Assembly: GCF_014773365.1 (NCBI RefSeq)
Contig: NZ_JACWUN010000002.1
Span: forward strand, 230,406-294,405
Length of the DNA: 64,000 bases
Reading direction: 5' to 3'
Source of the DNA: Pelovirga terrestris
GTDB taxonomy: Bacteria > Desulfobacterota > Desulfuromonadia > Desulfuromonadales > Geopsychrobacteraceae
In this document: positions 47,539 through 55,766 of the stretch, one piece after another
Numbering within the stretch: the stretch's first letter is position 1
Layout of the letters: each line of letters begins with the position of its first letter
Position numbers and translations under genes: made by a program
The notes under the pieces: generated by a model
What the model was told of the DNA's origin: nothing
Database searches by the model: none
What the model saw: the letters and a program-made list of their open reading frames with translations, nothing else

Positions 47539-47691
47539 GATGCTTTCGCAAAAAGCATCAATTTAGATGGATAAGCAAAAAGCGCCAAATGCAAGGCGCG
47601 TCATTGTTGAACAATGAGGCGTACTTACGTACGTCGAAGCAGTGAACCACTGGCAGCAACGCAGAAGTTGGTGAGTTTTTGCGACGCCATC
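47539..47691. repeat. second type of intergenic element (153 bp) with imperfect inverted ends, between ribBA and ribH
   Basis: The ends GATGCTTTCGCAAAAA and TTTTTGCGACGCCATC are inverted and match at 12 of 16 positions. Inside are further small palindromes (ATTGTT...AACAAT, CGTAC-TTAC-GTACG). It carries no ORF. The right end recurs next to copy B at 42071-42086. It interrupts the riboflavin operon without breaking a gene. Confidence 0.65.
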
Positions 47692-47710
47692 AACCAACAG
47701 GAGTTTATCG

Positions 47711-48190
47711 ATGCCAAAGACCATTGAAGGAAAATTTGATGCCGGTCATTTTCGTTTCGGGATTATTGTCAGTCGTTTTAACAGCTTTATCTGTGAACGA
47801 CTGCTCGAAGGTGCGATCGATACCCTGGTCCGTCATGGTGCCGTCGATGCTCAATTAACGGTCGTTAAGGTTCCCGGGGCTTTCGAAATCCCCTTGATGG
47901 CCAAGCAGATGGCGGCATCAAAAAAGTTTGATGCGCTTGTGTGTTTAGGCGCGGTCATTCGCGGCGGCACTCCACACTTTGAATACGTCAGTTCCGAGGT
48001 TACCAAAGGGGTAGCCCAGGTGTCTCTGGAGTATGGTCTGCCTGCGGCCTTCGGCGTGTTGACCACCGATTCAGTTGAACAGGCCATCGAGCGCGCCGGT
48101 ACCAAGGCGGGAAATAAGGGTTCAGAGGCCGCTATGAGTGCGCTGGAAATGGTCAATGTGCTGGGAGCTTTTAACGCAGATGAGCAATAA
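47711..48190 (+). CDS. ribH: 6,7-dimethyl-8-ribityllumazine synthase
   Basis: 159 residues; condenses the RibD and RibB products to lumazine. Landmarks are [35 protein letters not shown] (catalytic His) and [29 protein letters not shown] precedes the ATG. It overlaps nusB by 11 bp, as in many bacteria. Confidence 0.97.
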   Translation: MPKTIEGKFDAGHFRFGIIVSRFNSFICERLLEGAIDTLVRHGAVDAQLTVVKVPGAFEIPLMAKQMAASKKFDALVCLGAVIRGGTPHFEYVSSEVTKGVAQVSLEYGLPAAFGVLTTDSVEQAIERAGTKAGNKGSEAAMSALEMVNVLGAFNADEQ

Positions 48191-48659
48191 CCGCCGGCGG
48201 GGACGTGAATATGCCCTGAAAATTCTCTTTGCCCTGAAATATCAGTCTGATCAGGTCAACGTAGATCAGATTCTGGAAAATTTCTGGGATAATCTCCATT
48301 ACTCGGAAGATATCCTGGGAGAACCCTTGGAGGATGGGGCACAACCGGTCCCGGAAGCGGTTCGGTTGTTTACCGAAAAACTGGTGCGCGGGGTCCTGGA
48401 GCAGCGCCCGTTACTTGATGAGCGGATCAAGGCGGTGGCCCACAACTGGTCCCTGACGCGGATGGCAACGGTTGATCTCGCCCTGTTGCGATTGGCGACC
48501 TATGAATTGCAATTTTTGACCGATATTCCGACGGCAGTGACCTTGAACGAGGCGATTGAAATTGCCAAGCGCTACGGCTCCAAGGAGTCACCTCCCTTCA
48601 TTAACGGCTTGCTGGATAAAATCGCCCAAAAGAACTCAGCCAGACAAAAAGCTGATTGA
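48180..48659 (+). CDS. nusB: transcription antitermination factor NusB
   Basis: 159 residues from the ATG at 48180 ([17 protein letters not shown]) overlapping ribH. NusB binds the boxA RNA with S10 (NusE) during rRNA antitermination. The all-helical family pattern RREYALK...[34 protein letters not shown]...FINGLLDKI is complete. Confidence 0.96.
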   Translation: MSNNRRRGREYALKILFALKYQSDQVNVDQILENFWDNLHYSEDILGEPLEDGAQPVPEAVRLFTEKLVRGVLEQRPLLDERIKAVAHNWSLTRMATVDLALLRLATYELQFLTDIPTAVTLNEAIEIAKRYGSKESPPFINGLLDKIAQKNSARQKAD

Positions 48660-48684
48660 ACATATTTATCAACGGAGTCAATCC

Positions 48685-49998
48685 ATGAAAAACAGCATCA
48701 ATATCGGCCTGCTCGGCTTCGGAACCATCGGTACCGGGGTGGTCAGAGTATTGCAAAAAAACGCGGATGTGATCCAGCAGCGCCTTGGCGCGCCGGTTCA
48801 ATTGCTCAAGATTGCCGATCTGGATATTACCACCGATCGCGGGGTTCAGGTCGCACCAGCTATCTTGACCACCAACGTGGAGGAGGTCATCAGTCACCCT
48901 GATATCGACCTGGTCATCGAACTGATTGGTGGCTATGAACCGGCAAAAAGTTTTCTGCTTAAAGCCATTGCCAACGGCAAGCACGTAGTCACGGCCAATA
49001 AAGCGCTGATGGCGGTACATGGTCAGGAAATTATCGCCGCCGCTAACCAGGCCGGTGTCTCGGTCATGTTTGAAGCTGCTGTTGGTGGGGGCATTCCGGT
49101 GATTTCTCCGATCAAGGAAAGCCTGGGGGCCAATCGGTTCAGTTCGGTGCTCGGTATTCTTAACGGCACCTGCAATTATATCCTCACCAAGATGACGGAT
49201 CATGGCAGTGAGTTTGCTGCGGTCCTCAAAGAGGCTCAGCAATTAGGTTATGCTGAGGCGGACCCAACCTTTGATATCGAAGGCGTGGATACCGCTCACA
49301 AGATCGCCCTGCTCAGCAGCTTGTGCTTTGGCACCAGAGTGGATTTTAATCAGGTTTATATCGAGGGGATCAGCAATATCGATGCCGTTGATATCAGTTT
49401 TGCCAAGCAGATGGGGTACAAGATCAAGTTGCTGGCCATCGGTAAGAATCATGGTGATCAGATCGAGGTGCGGGTGCATCCGACCATGATCCCGGCAGAG
49501 GATCAACTCGCCGAAGTGGACGGGGTCTTTAACGCTGTTCGCCTGACTGGTGATTTTGTCGGACCGACCCTGCTGTACGGCAGTGGTGCCGGCATGGATC
49601 CGACCGCCAGCGCGGTCATGGGGGATGTCATGGCCATCGGCCGCGATATCCTCTGTGGTGCCCGTTTGCGTGTGCCGATTATGGGGTGTTGTGAAGAGGC
49701 GGTCCAGTCGCTACCGATTCAGCCGATGAGTGAGATCATCAGCCACTATTATCTGCATTTTAAAAGCCTCGATCGCCCCGGTGTGCTGGCCCGGATCGCG
49801 GGCTGTCTCGGCGACCATCACATCAGCATTCAATCGATGATCCAGCCCGAGCGTCACGAAGCCGATTGTGTTCCCATTGTTCTGATGACCCATGCCGCCA
49901 AAGAAGCAGATGTGGTCAAAGCATTAAAAGAGATCGAGGCGTTTGATATTACCTGCCAGAATCCGCGCCTGATCCGGGTCGAGCATGATCTAGGTTAA
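48685..49998 (+). CDS. hom: homoserine dehydrogenase
   Basis: 437 residues from the ATG at 48685 with CGGAG upstream. It reduces aspartate semialdehyde to homoserine for threonine and methionine synthesis. The NAD(P) site is GLLGFGTIGTG. The catalytic region is seen in AAVGGGIPVISPIKESL, GILNGTCNYILTKM and GYAEADPTFDIEGVDTAHK. A C-terminal ACT domain (HFKSLDRPGVLARIAGCLGDHHISI) suggests threonine feedback. It is a single-function enzyme, not fused to aspartokinase. Confidence 0.96.
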   Translation: MKNSINIGLLGFGTIGTGVVRVLQKNADVIQQRLGAPVQLLKIADLDITTDRGVQVAPAILTTNVEEVISHPDIDLVIELIGGYEPAKSFLLKAIANGKHVVTANKALMAVHGQEIIAAANQAGVSVMFEAAVGGGIPVISPIKESLGANRFSSVLGILNGTCNYILTKMTDHGSEFAAVLKEAQQLGYAEADPTFDIEGVDTAHKIALLSSLCFGTRVDFNQVYIEGISNIDAVDISFAKQMGYKIKLLAIGKNHGDQIEVRVHPTMIPAEDQLAEVDGVFNAVRLTGDFVGPTLLYGSGAGMDPTASAVMGDVMAIGRDILCGARLRVPIMGCCEEAVQSLPIQPMSEIISHYYLHFKSLDRPGVLARIAGCLGDHHISIQSMIQPERHEADCVPIVLMTHAAKEADVVKALKEIEAFDITCQNPRLIRVEHDLG

Positions 49999-50007
49999 AA
50001 GGGTCGC

Positions 50008-50043
50008 AAAAAAAGAGCCCCCATCCATTCAGGATGGGAGCTC
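50008..50043 (-). terminator. intrinsic terminator of the minus-strand MNT/HEPN/ligase genes
   Basis: GAGC plus CCCATCC (50015-50026) pairs with GGATGGG plus GCTC (50032-50043), with one bulge each side. On the minus strand a seven-U run follows. No U run follows on the plus strand, so its main use is for the leftward genes. Confidence 0.75.
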
Positions 50044-50199
50044 CCCCCCTCCGAACCGCATTGCATGATATCGCATTGCAAGTGGTTCAGATCCTTGTTA
50101 TGGGTAACACTATACCCACGATTTCTGACAAAAATCTGACAGGACCCCCTTTTCAGCAAAAAAAAATGAAATTTTTTTCGTTTTTTTCTCTTTTTTTTT

Positions 50200-50256
50200 G
50201 TAACTATTCAGCTCTATCCCTGCCATAGGATCCCCGATCCAGTGGTGAACGGATAC
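50200..50256 (-). repeat. dispersed palindrome copy D (57 bp, short form)
   Basis: Plus-strand ends are GTAACTATTCAGCTC and GTGAACGGATAC, with inner TAGGATCCCCGA as in copy C but reversed. The middle is missing. A very T-rich tract (50165-50199) lies beside it. Confidence 0.7.
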
Positions 50257-50295
50257 TTTCGTTTTTTTATCTGATTGGCGAAGGGTCGGGAATCT

Positions 50296-50607
50296 TCAGG
50301 GATAAATCACAACTCCTACCCGCTCAATATGATCAAGCAGCGCCGGTTCATTGATCTGTTGATGGTCGATCACGTCAAACATGTAGGGCAGGGGGGTCTC
50401 TTCGTTGAGCCGGATCGCCAGCTCGATGGCTGTGCGGTTATTTGTGCTATCTGTTTCAATCGCCAGATCTACATCAGAGCCGGGTTTGTCGGTGCCTTTC
50501 GCCCGCGAACCAAATAGCGTGACCTTGGTAATATCAGGAAAAGATCTGATGGCTTGCAGCATCTCATCATAGTCAGCTTGAAGTAGACCAAAAGGTGAAG
50601 GATCCAT
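50296..50607 (-). CDS. MNT-type nucleotidyltransferase (likely antitoxin of a HEPN/MNT pair)
   Basis: 103 residues. The minimal nucleotidyltransferase motif is GSRAKG (33-38) with Asp45 and Asp47 (GSDVDLA), and a third acidic residue lies near Asp78 (FDVID). MNT partners such as MntA block HEPN toxins, in known cases by AMPylation. The ATG overlaps the stop of the upstream HEPN gene by one base (TAATG), so both are made together. The pair follows an acyl-CoA ligase gene. Confidence 0.88.
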   Translation of the reverse strand: MDPSPFGLLQADYDEMLQAIRSFPDITKVTLFGSRAKGTDKPGSDVDLAIETDSTNNRTAIELAIRLNEETPLPYMFDVIDHQQINEPALLDHIERVGVVIYP

Positions 50608-51008
50608 TATTTAACCATCCTCGGCAGAAAATATTCGTGCAGCTCCTGCACAAATGGAGCGTATAACGTACGGATGTCGTTTTCTACCTGCCGGGCCGTG
50701 GTTTCATTATAGGTGTGGGTCGTAAGGTTACGGTCGTTAAGTGCCTGCAGCCAATATTTCCCCTGGGTGATCAGACCATTCTGAAAGGCCTGTTTGATCG
50801 CATTTCGGGGGCTGGTGATGGTGTAGCCTTCTGCTTCCTGGAAATCCTTGAGAAGTTTCCATCCTAATTTAAAGGTTATTTCAAAAAACTGGATGAGACC
50901 GGCGCGTTCAACCTCACTGGGGCGTTCAATGGCCAGGGCGGTTTGGAGCCGTTTGTAACTCTTTTCAAACTGGGAAAAGCGCTGCTGCCAGCGGATGTCG
51001 GTCGTCAT
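50607..51008 (-). CDS. HI0074-type HEPN protein (nucleotidyltransferase substrate-binding, likely toxin)
   Basis: 133 residues, all-helical. It resembles HI0074-family partners of MNT proteins (IQFFEITFKLGWKLLKDF...SPRNAIKQAFQNGLI). The RX4H motif RNLTTH (93-98) is the site that gives RNase activity in HEPN toxins. GGAGAAG precedes the ATG. Toxicity is inferred from the family; some HI0073/HI0074 pairs have not been shown to be toxin-antitoxin systems. Confidence 0.88.
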   Translation of the reverse strand: MTTDIRWQQRFSQFEKSYKRLQTALAIERPSEVERAGLIQFFEITFKLGWKLLKDFQEAEGYTITSPRNAIKQAFQNGLITQGKYWLQALNDRNLTTHTYNETTARQVENDIRTLYAPFVQELHEYFLPRMVK

Positions 51009-51045
51009 TAGTCTTCTCCAGTGGGTGAAAAGCAGTTACTGCTTT

Positions 51046-52908
51046 TTAGTTCGTCGATATCTCCGGTTCGACGATATAGCGCTTAATTTTACGGGTCGTG
51101 GTTTTCGGGAATTCATCCTCACGCAGGGTGAATTTTTTCACCCGTTTGTAGTCGGCGAGTTCCTTGCCATAGGTCTGAATCTCGCGGCGGATCAAATTTT
51201 CAATTTCTCCGGCAGAAAGAGGCTTGTCCTTTTGCTCCCGCGCCAGGGTAAACAGGGCCTCTTCATCGGGGAAGACGACGGCGTATACCTCCTCAGCCGT
51301 CTTGCCGATACGATGGCCGTAGACCATGATTTCGGCAATATAAGGGCTTTTAAGTAGTTGATTTTCAACTTCTTCCGGGTAAACGTTCTTGCCGTTGGGG
51401 GTCACAATCAGATTCTTTACCCGTCCGCAGATAGAGAGCATGCCGTTTGTATCAATGCGGCCCAGATCGCCGGTACGGTACCAGCCCTCCTGTAGCACCT
51501 CTGTCGTGGCGGCTGGATTATTGTAGTAACCGAGCATGACATTGGGCCCCTTAACCAGGATTTCTCCTTCACCATCGGCGTTGGGGTTATCAATGCGCAC
51601 CTGCACATCCTGAAGGCATTCCCCCACGGTGCCGGGTTGGTTTTTAAACGGGCTCTCCGCCGAAATGACGGGTGAAGTCTCGGTGATGCCGTAACCCTGA
51701 TAGAGGGTCAGCCCAAGATTTCGGAATCCTTCGGAAATAGCTGGATCAAGGGCGGCTCCACCACTGACAAAGGTGGTGTGTTCTCCCACCGCCTTTTTGA
51801 CATTGGCAGCGACAATTTTCCGGGTCAGGGAGAATTTGAATAACATCCTTGAGGAAGTATTGGAATCGATCTTTTTGATGATGCGGTCGTACAACAGTCG
51901 ATAGACCGCCGGTACCCCAAGCAGGAAGGTCGGCTTGATTTCATTGAGATTGTCCCCCAGTTTTTTGATCGATTCGGCAAAACTGATCCGGCCACCCAGG
52001 GCCAGGGGTAACAGGATCCCACAGACCTGTTCAAAGACGTGGTTGATCGGTAGAAAAGAGAGGGTGGCGATCGAGCTGTCGAGCTTGAAATGCGCCTGGG
52101 CGCCATAAATATTACTGACAATGTTGCGATGACTCAGCATAGCGCCCTTTGAGCGACCCGTCGTGCCCGAGGTATAGAGAATCACCGCGCGCTGATCCGC
52201 ATCGGTGCTGCCGACAACCACGGGATCATCAGCAAAAATGGCCTTGTAAGAAAACAGCCGCTTCTCTTTCAGCAGGCGGTTACGGATCAACTCGGCATCA
52301 GATAGGAAGTGTCGCTCTTTTTTCTTTTTTTCAGAGGTTTCAGGGCTGCTGGTAACCAGCTGGCGTAATTGTTGCGCGGCGGCTTCGAGCGGTTCACGTC
52401 GCTCCGGGGCTATATTCAGATCAGCAACCAGCTGCTGCCACAGGGTTTTGAGCTCCTGCATGGTTTCGATGATGTCATCCTGATCACCCATTTCCTCAAT
52501 CGGAGTATCGATCAGGATGATGTTCTTCAAATCGGGCAGATCGTCAATAATTTCCAGCAAGGTGTCAAACTGAACCTGGCCGACAATGATCGCCTGGGCA
52601 TCAGCATCACCAAGAATATGACGCAGTTCCGCTGCTTTGAGCTCCTTGTCAATCGGTACGGCAACGCAGCCGGCATGGAGGATGGCCAGATAGGAAGTGA
52701 CCCAGCGCGGTGACGAAGGTGCAAGGATCGCTACGTGTGACATCTCCTTGATGCCAAGCTGTTGCAACCCAGCCGTCAGTTTTTCAACATTATTCCAAAA
52801 ACGGCCGTAAGAAATCTCCTTCCACTGGCCATTGACTTTATGCTTAAATGCCACAAGGTCGCTGTGTTTAAGGCAGCTGGCCTGAATAATCTGATCAATC
52901 TTCTGCAA
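51046..52908 (-). CDS. long-chain acyl-CoA synthetase (AMP-forming)
   Basis: 620 residues from a TTG start (LQKIDQIIQAS) with GGAGGGAA upstream at good spacing. It activates fatty acids with ATP and CoA. The P-loop is LYTSGTTGRSKGAML. Other AMP-binding motifs are YQGYGITETSP and GWYRTGDLG, with the C-terminal NLIVTPNGKNVYPEEVE. A charged insert near residues 165-200 (EKKKKERHF) is unusual but is known in some long-chain ligases. A palindromic stretch (51028-51046) overlaps its stop but lacks a U run, so read-through into the HEPN gene is likely. Confidence 0.92.
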   Translation of the reverse strand: MQKIDQIIQASCLKHSDLVAFKHKVNGQWKEISYGRFWNNVEKLTAGLQQLGIKEMSHVAILAPSSPRWVTSYLAILHAGCVAVPIDKELKAAELRHILGDADAQAIIVGQVQFDTLLEIIDDLPDLKNIILIDTPIEEMGDQDDIIETMQELKTLWQQLVADLNIAPERREPLEAAAQQLRQLVTSSPETSEKKKKERHFLSDAELIRNRLLKEKRLFSYKAIFADDPVVVGSTDADQRAVILYTSGTTGRSKGAMLSHRNIVSNIYGAQAHFKLDSSIATLSFLPINHVFEQVCGILLPLALGGRISFAESIKKLGDNLNEIKPTFLLGVPAVYRLLYDRIIKKIDSNTSSRMLFKFSLTRKIVAANVKKAVGEHTTFVSGGAALDPAISEGFRNLGLTLYQGYGITETSPVISAESPFKNQPGTVGECLQDVQVRIDNPNADGEGEILVKGPNVMLGYYNNPAATTEVLQEGWYRTGDLGRIDTNGMLSICGRVKNLIVTPNGKNVYPEEVENQLLKSPYIAEIMVYGHRIGKTAEEVYAVVFPDEEALFTLAREQKDKPLSAGEIENLIRREIQTYGKELADYKRVKKFTLREDEFPKTTTRKIKRYIVEPEISTN

Positions 52909-53327
52909 GGCGTTCCCTCCTGCTGGTAAGGGTGTGCTAAAGACCTCCCAAAGAGCCGGAATCTTAACATCCTTTGCCGTTAAAAAGAATGGATTTTGAA
53001 ATCGAGCCCGGCCTGATTTTTCTTCTTGTCAGGCAGAAGGTCGATGGGTAGTCTGTCTGCTGGTTTGTCGCTATGAGTAAACAACCACAGTTACCCCTTT
53101 TTATTGAAGCTATCGAGTATCTCTTCAGCACCGGATCTTCGATTCCTATGTCAAGAGACGCGATTGTTTCCCGTTGGATCATCCCTGACCGTTTGTTGTC
53201 GCCGTTCATGGCGACAAACACCCTTGCCATAAAAAACCCTGACCCTGCACCAGGGCCGGGGTGAAGAGTTACGATATCGATATATTTTGTCTGGACGACA
53301 GACAACGAGACAGGAGCTTTAAAATAC
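52909..53327. other. 419-bp divergent intergenic region with repeat copy E
   Basis: It lies between the divergent acyl-CoA ligase and tviB-type genes. Copy E occupies 53117-53272. The rest holds no supported gene. Promoters for both genes must lie here, but no clear -35/-10 pair was found. Confidence 0.5.
53117..53272 (+). repeat. dispersed palindrome copy E (156 bp, long form)
   Basis: It starts GTATCTCTTCAGCACCGG and contains TATGTCAAGAGACGC, as in copy C. Its centre TTGTCGCC-GTTCAT-GGCGACAA forms an 8-bp stem, where copy C has a different but still pairing sequence. It ends GAAGAGTTAC. Confidence 0.75.
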
Positions 53328-54611
53328 ATGACGACTCAACCACAAAGCAATAATACCTCCATCGCCATCATCGGCCTGGGTTACGTCGGTTTACCCTTGG
53401 CTGCCGAGTTCGGCAAGCATTTTCCTACCGTCGGTTTCGACATCAATCAGCAGCGGATCGACGAACTGCGCCGTGGTTATGACCGCACCCGCGAGTTGGA
53501 AAGTACGGATCTCCAGGCCGCCGAGCATTTGCGCTATGCCAGTAAGCTGGAAGACATTGCCCGGTGCACGGTCTATATTGTTACTGTCCCGACGCCGATA
53601 GATGATCATAAAAAGCCTGACCTGCGCCCGCTGCTGGCTGCCAGTGCCAGTGTCGGCAAGGTCCTCAAACCTGGTGATCTGGTTATTTACGAATCGACTG
53701 TTTACCCCGGCTGCACCGAAGATGATTGTGTCCCCATCCTTGAACAGCACAGCGGCTTGAGCTTTAATCAGGACTTTTTCTGTGGCTACAGCCCCGAGCG
53801 CATCAATCCCGGCGACAAACAGCATACCGTGACCAACATCCTCAAAGTGACCAGTGGTTCAACCCCCGAGGTTGCTGAGCGGGTTGACACCCTCTATCGT
53901 CAAATCATTACCGCCGGCACCTACAAGGCCGGCAGTATCAAGGTGGCGGAAGCGGCCAAGGTCATCGAAAATGCTCAGCGCGATATCAATATCGCCTTTG
54001 TTAACGAGCTGGCGCTGATTTTCGACCGGATGGGGATCGATACCATCGAAGTACTGGAAGCCGCCGGCACCAAATGGAATTTTCTTCCCTTCAGGCCCGG
54101 CCTGGTCGGTGGCCACTGCATCGGGGTTGATCCCTATTACCTGACCTACAAGGCCGAATCCATCGGTTATCACCCTCACATGATCCTTGCCGGTCGACGC
54201 ATCAACGACGGGATGGGTAGTTATGTTGCCGGTCGCGTGGTCAAGATCATGATTAAAAAAGGTCTGGCGATCGTCGGCGCAAAAGTGCTGATGATGGGTA
54301 TCACCTTCAAGGAAAACTGCCCCGATATCCGTAATTCCCGGGTGATCGACATCATCAAGGAAATGCAGGATTACGGATGTGCTATCGAGATTTTTGACCC
54401 CTGGGCGGATAGCGATGAGGTACGTCATGAATATAACGTCGAACTGGTCAGCGAACAGCAGATGCAATCACAAGGATACCAAGCAGTTATTGTCGCCGTA
54501 GCCCACCAGGAATTTGTCAGCCTGAATCCACGCGATTTGGTCGGAGATGGGGGCGTGGTGTACGACATTAAAGGAATGTACGATAAACATCTGACGGATG
54601 GGCGGTTGTAG
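53328..54611 (+). CDS. tviB: UDP-N-acetylhexosamine 6-dehydrogenase, TviB/WbpO type
   Basis: 427 residues; oxidises UDP-GlcNAc or UDP-GalNAc to the uronic acid with NAD. The cofactor motif [10 protein letters not shown] is near 17. The catalytic Cys is in [15 protein letters not shown], with the conserved VPTPID and YESTVYPG segments. TviB prefers UDP-GlcNAc and WbpO UDP-GalNAc, and sequence alone does not decide. If UDP-GlcNAc is used, the product would feed the WbpB-, WbpE-, WbpD- and WbpI-like enzymes 4-9 kb downstream. GGAGC lies upstream. It is followed by an accessory island. Confidence 0.9.
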   Translation: MTTQPQSNNTSIAIIGLGYVGLPLAAEFGKHFPTVGFDINQQRIDELRRGYDRTRELESTDLQAAEHLRYASKLEDIARCTVYIVTVPTPIDDHKKPDLRPLLAASASVGKVLKPGDLVIYESTVYPGCTEDDCVPILEQHSGLSFNQDFFCGYSPERINPGDKQHTVTNILKVTSGSTPEVAERVDTLYRQIITAGTYKAGSIKVAEAAKVIENAQRDINIAFVNELALIFDRMGIDTIEVLEAAGTKWNFLPFRPGLVGGHCIGVDPYYLTYKAESIGYHPHMILAGRRINDGMGSYVAGRVVKIMIKKGLAIVGAKVLMMGITFKENCPDIRNSRVIDIIKEMQDYGCAIEIFDPWADSDEVRHEYNVELVSEQQMQSQGYQAVIVAVAHQEFVSLNPRDLVGDGGVVYDIKGMYDKHLTDGRL

Positions 54612-54656
54612 GGGGGACAGAGTCTGTAGATACACCAATGACTGACTTGGAACTTC

Positions 54657-54872
54657 ATGGAATTCCGTTTCCTGACAGTGATCGACGAAGCGCCGCAACA
54701 GCTTATCGAAGTCAAACTCTCCGACACCAGGGCTAGCCGCTCCTTGCATTATTTTCATCATAAATACGGCATCCCTGCTGTTCAGATTGTCAAGAATCTG
54801 CCCACCGAGCGGATGTCAGGCAATCTGCAGGTACTGAAGATTTTAGATTACCTAAAAAAATTGCAGATGTAA
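54657..54872 (+). pseudogene. remnant of an AAA/DUF4143-type ATPase (C-terminal fragment)
   Basis: The 71-codon frame reads MEFRFLTVIDEAPQQLIEVKLSD, then SLHYFHHKYGIPAVQIVKNL, the usual end of DUF4143 ATP-binding proteins, where a nuclease-like DF...EVK core occurs. Such proteins are around 400 residues. Upstream the frame has stops and there is no P-loop domain, so only the tail survives. It ends where the heptamer array begins. Confidence 0.65.
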
Positions 54873-54968
54873 GCAGTAAGCAGTAAGCAGTAAGCAGTAA
54901 GCAGTAAGCAGTTCACGGTTCACGGTTCACGGTTCACGGTTCACGGTTCACGGTTCACGGTTCACGGT
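54871..54968. repeat. two abutting heptamer arrays: AAGCAGT x6 and TCACGGT x8
   Basis: Six perfect AAGCAGT units (54871-54912) are followed without a gap by eight perfect TCACGGT units (54913-54968). Perfect tandem units like these suggest recent slippage or expansion. Degenerate copies of both units recur at 55612-55660, and another AAGCAGT array lies at 56276. Confidence 0.95.
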
Positions 54969-54982
54969 TTTTCACAAAGGAC

Positions 54983-55073
54983 GCCGCTTCAGCGGCAGAC
55001 CAATGACGCCACGAAGTGGCAGACACCGCGTTAGCGGCAGACACCGCGTTAGCGGCAGACACCGCCTTGGTGG
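54983..55073. repeat. array of five small covarying hairpins upstream of the RHH antitoxin gene
   Basis: Units with stems GCCGCT/AGCGGC (54983-54996), GCCAC/GTGGC (55008-55020), CCGC/GCGG twice (55026-55037, 55044-55055) and CCGCC/GGTGG (55062-55073) are joined by AGAC or AGACCAATGAC. Stem bases change between units but pairing is kept. It ends about 70 bp before the RHH gene. Confidence 0.85.
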
Positions 55074-55140
55074 CAGATTGCGTTTCTGTAACCGACAATA
55101 TATGATGTCAATGACAGTCAACAACATTATGGGGTTTGTT

Positions 55141-55362
55141 ATGCCACAGATTACCGCCCGACTATCCGATGAATTGGTTGATGCACTAGATACTGCGGCA
55201 TCAACTCTGCATCGCAGCCGTGCTGACGTTATCCGTCAGGCGGTTGAGTCATATCTTGAAGATTTTGCCGATATTTCTGTAGCCCTTGACCGACTACGCG
55301 ATCCGAGTGATGAGTGTATTGACTGGCAGGAGGCTCGCAGTGCGCTACTCGGTTCAGATTAA
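55141..55362 (+). CDS. ribbon-helix-helix antitoxin
   Basis: 73 residues from the ATG at 55141 (MPQITARLSDELVDALDTAA), the normal start of RHH antitoxins of the ParD/CopG/RelB-like type; upstream codons run into the hairpin array. The fold is strand ITARLS, helix ELVDALDTAASTL, helix RADVIRQAVESYLEDF. The C-terminal tail (DRLRDPSDECIDWQEARSAL) would bind and neutralise the toxin. The toxin gene overlaps its end by 23 bp. Confidence 0.9.
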   Translation: MPQITARLSDELVDALDTAASTLHRSRADVIRQAVESYLEDFADISVALDRLRDPSDECIDWQEARSALLGSD

Positions 55363-55597
55363 AAAGAGCGCACTCAAGGAGATTCAGTCCTTACCCAAAG
55401 CCGAGCGTATTCGAGTCATCGAATCCATCGACCGTCTTGTTGATACCCCGCATATTGGCAAAGCACTCAAAGGAGATCTTTCCGGCCTTCGCCGGATACG
55501 TGCCGGTAATTATCGCGTTGTGTACGAAATAAATGATAATCAACTGGTTATTCTGGTGTTACGTGCAGCTCACCGCAAAGATAGTTATCGAAAATAA
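55340..55597 (+). CDS. RelE/ParE-superfamily toxin
   Basis: 85 residues from a GTG start at 55340 (VRYSVQIKKSALKEIQSLP), six bases after AGGAGG; the longer frame lies inside the antitoxin gene. The family pattern is complete: KSALKEIQSLPKAERIRVIESI, LKGDLSGLRRIRAGNYRVVYEI, LVILVLRAAHRKDSYR. RelE members cut mRNA on the ribosome, while ParE members poison gyrase. The RxGxYRxxY motif and the final HRKDxYR favour a RelE-like RNase. Confidence 0.92.
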   Translation: MRYSVQIKKSALKEIQSLPKAERIRVIESIDRLVDTPHIGKALKGDLSGLRRIRAGNYRVVYEINDNQLVILVLRAAHRKDSYRK

Positions 55598-55677
55598 GGG
55601 ACAGTGAACAGGCAGTGAGCAGTAAACAGTAAGCAGTTGCCGCTCACCGTTCACGGTTTACTGATTTTTACAAATGA

Positions 55678-55734
55678 CATCGCTTAGCGATGGACCAATG
55701 ACACCGCCTTGGCGGTAGACGCCGCTTCAGCGGC
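55678..55734. repeat. second array of covarying hairpins, upstream of the coiled-coil gene
   Basis: Stems are CATCGC/GCGATG (55678-55692), ACCGCC/GGCGGT (55703-55716) and GCCGCT/AGCGGC (55721-55734), linked by GACCAATGAC or AGAC. The last unit is identical to the first unit of the array at 54983. All three stems are perfect 6-bp pairs. Confidence 0.85.
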
Positions 55735-55766
55735 AGACCAATGACAGCTTTAATGGAGGAGGGATA

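Noticed and set aside
51028..51046. Palindrome AAAAGCAG-TTA-CTGCTTTT as terminator of the acyl-CoA ligase gene
   Set aside because: No U-run follows in the direction of transcription and the stem overlaps the stop codon, so I do not call it a terminator.
54871..55735. Possible CRISPR array
   Set aside because: The repeats are 7-mers or 12-16-bp hairpins packed without unique 30-40-bp spacers, and no cas gene is near.
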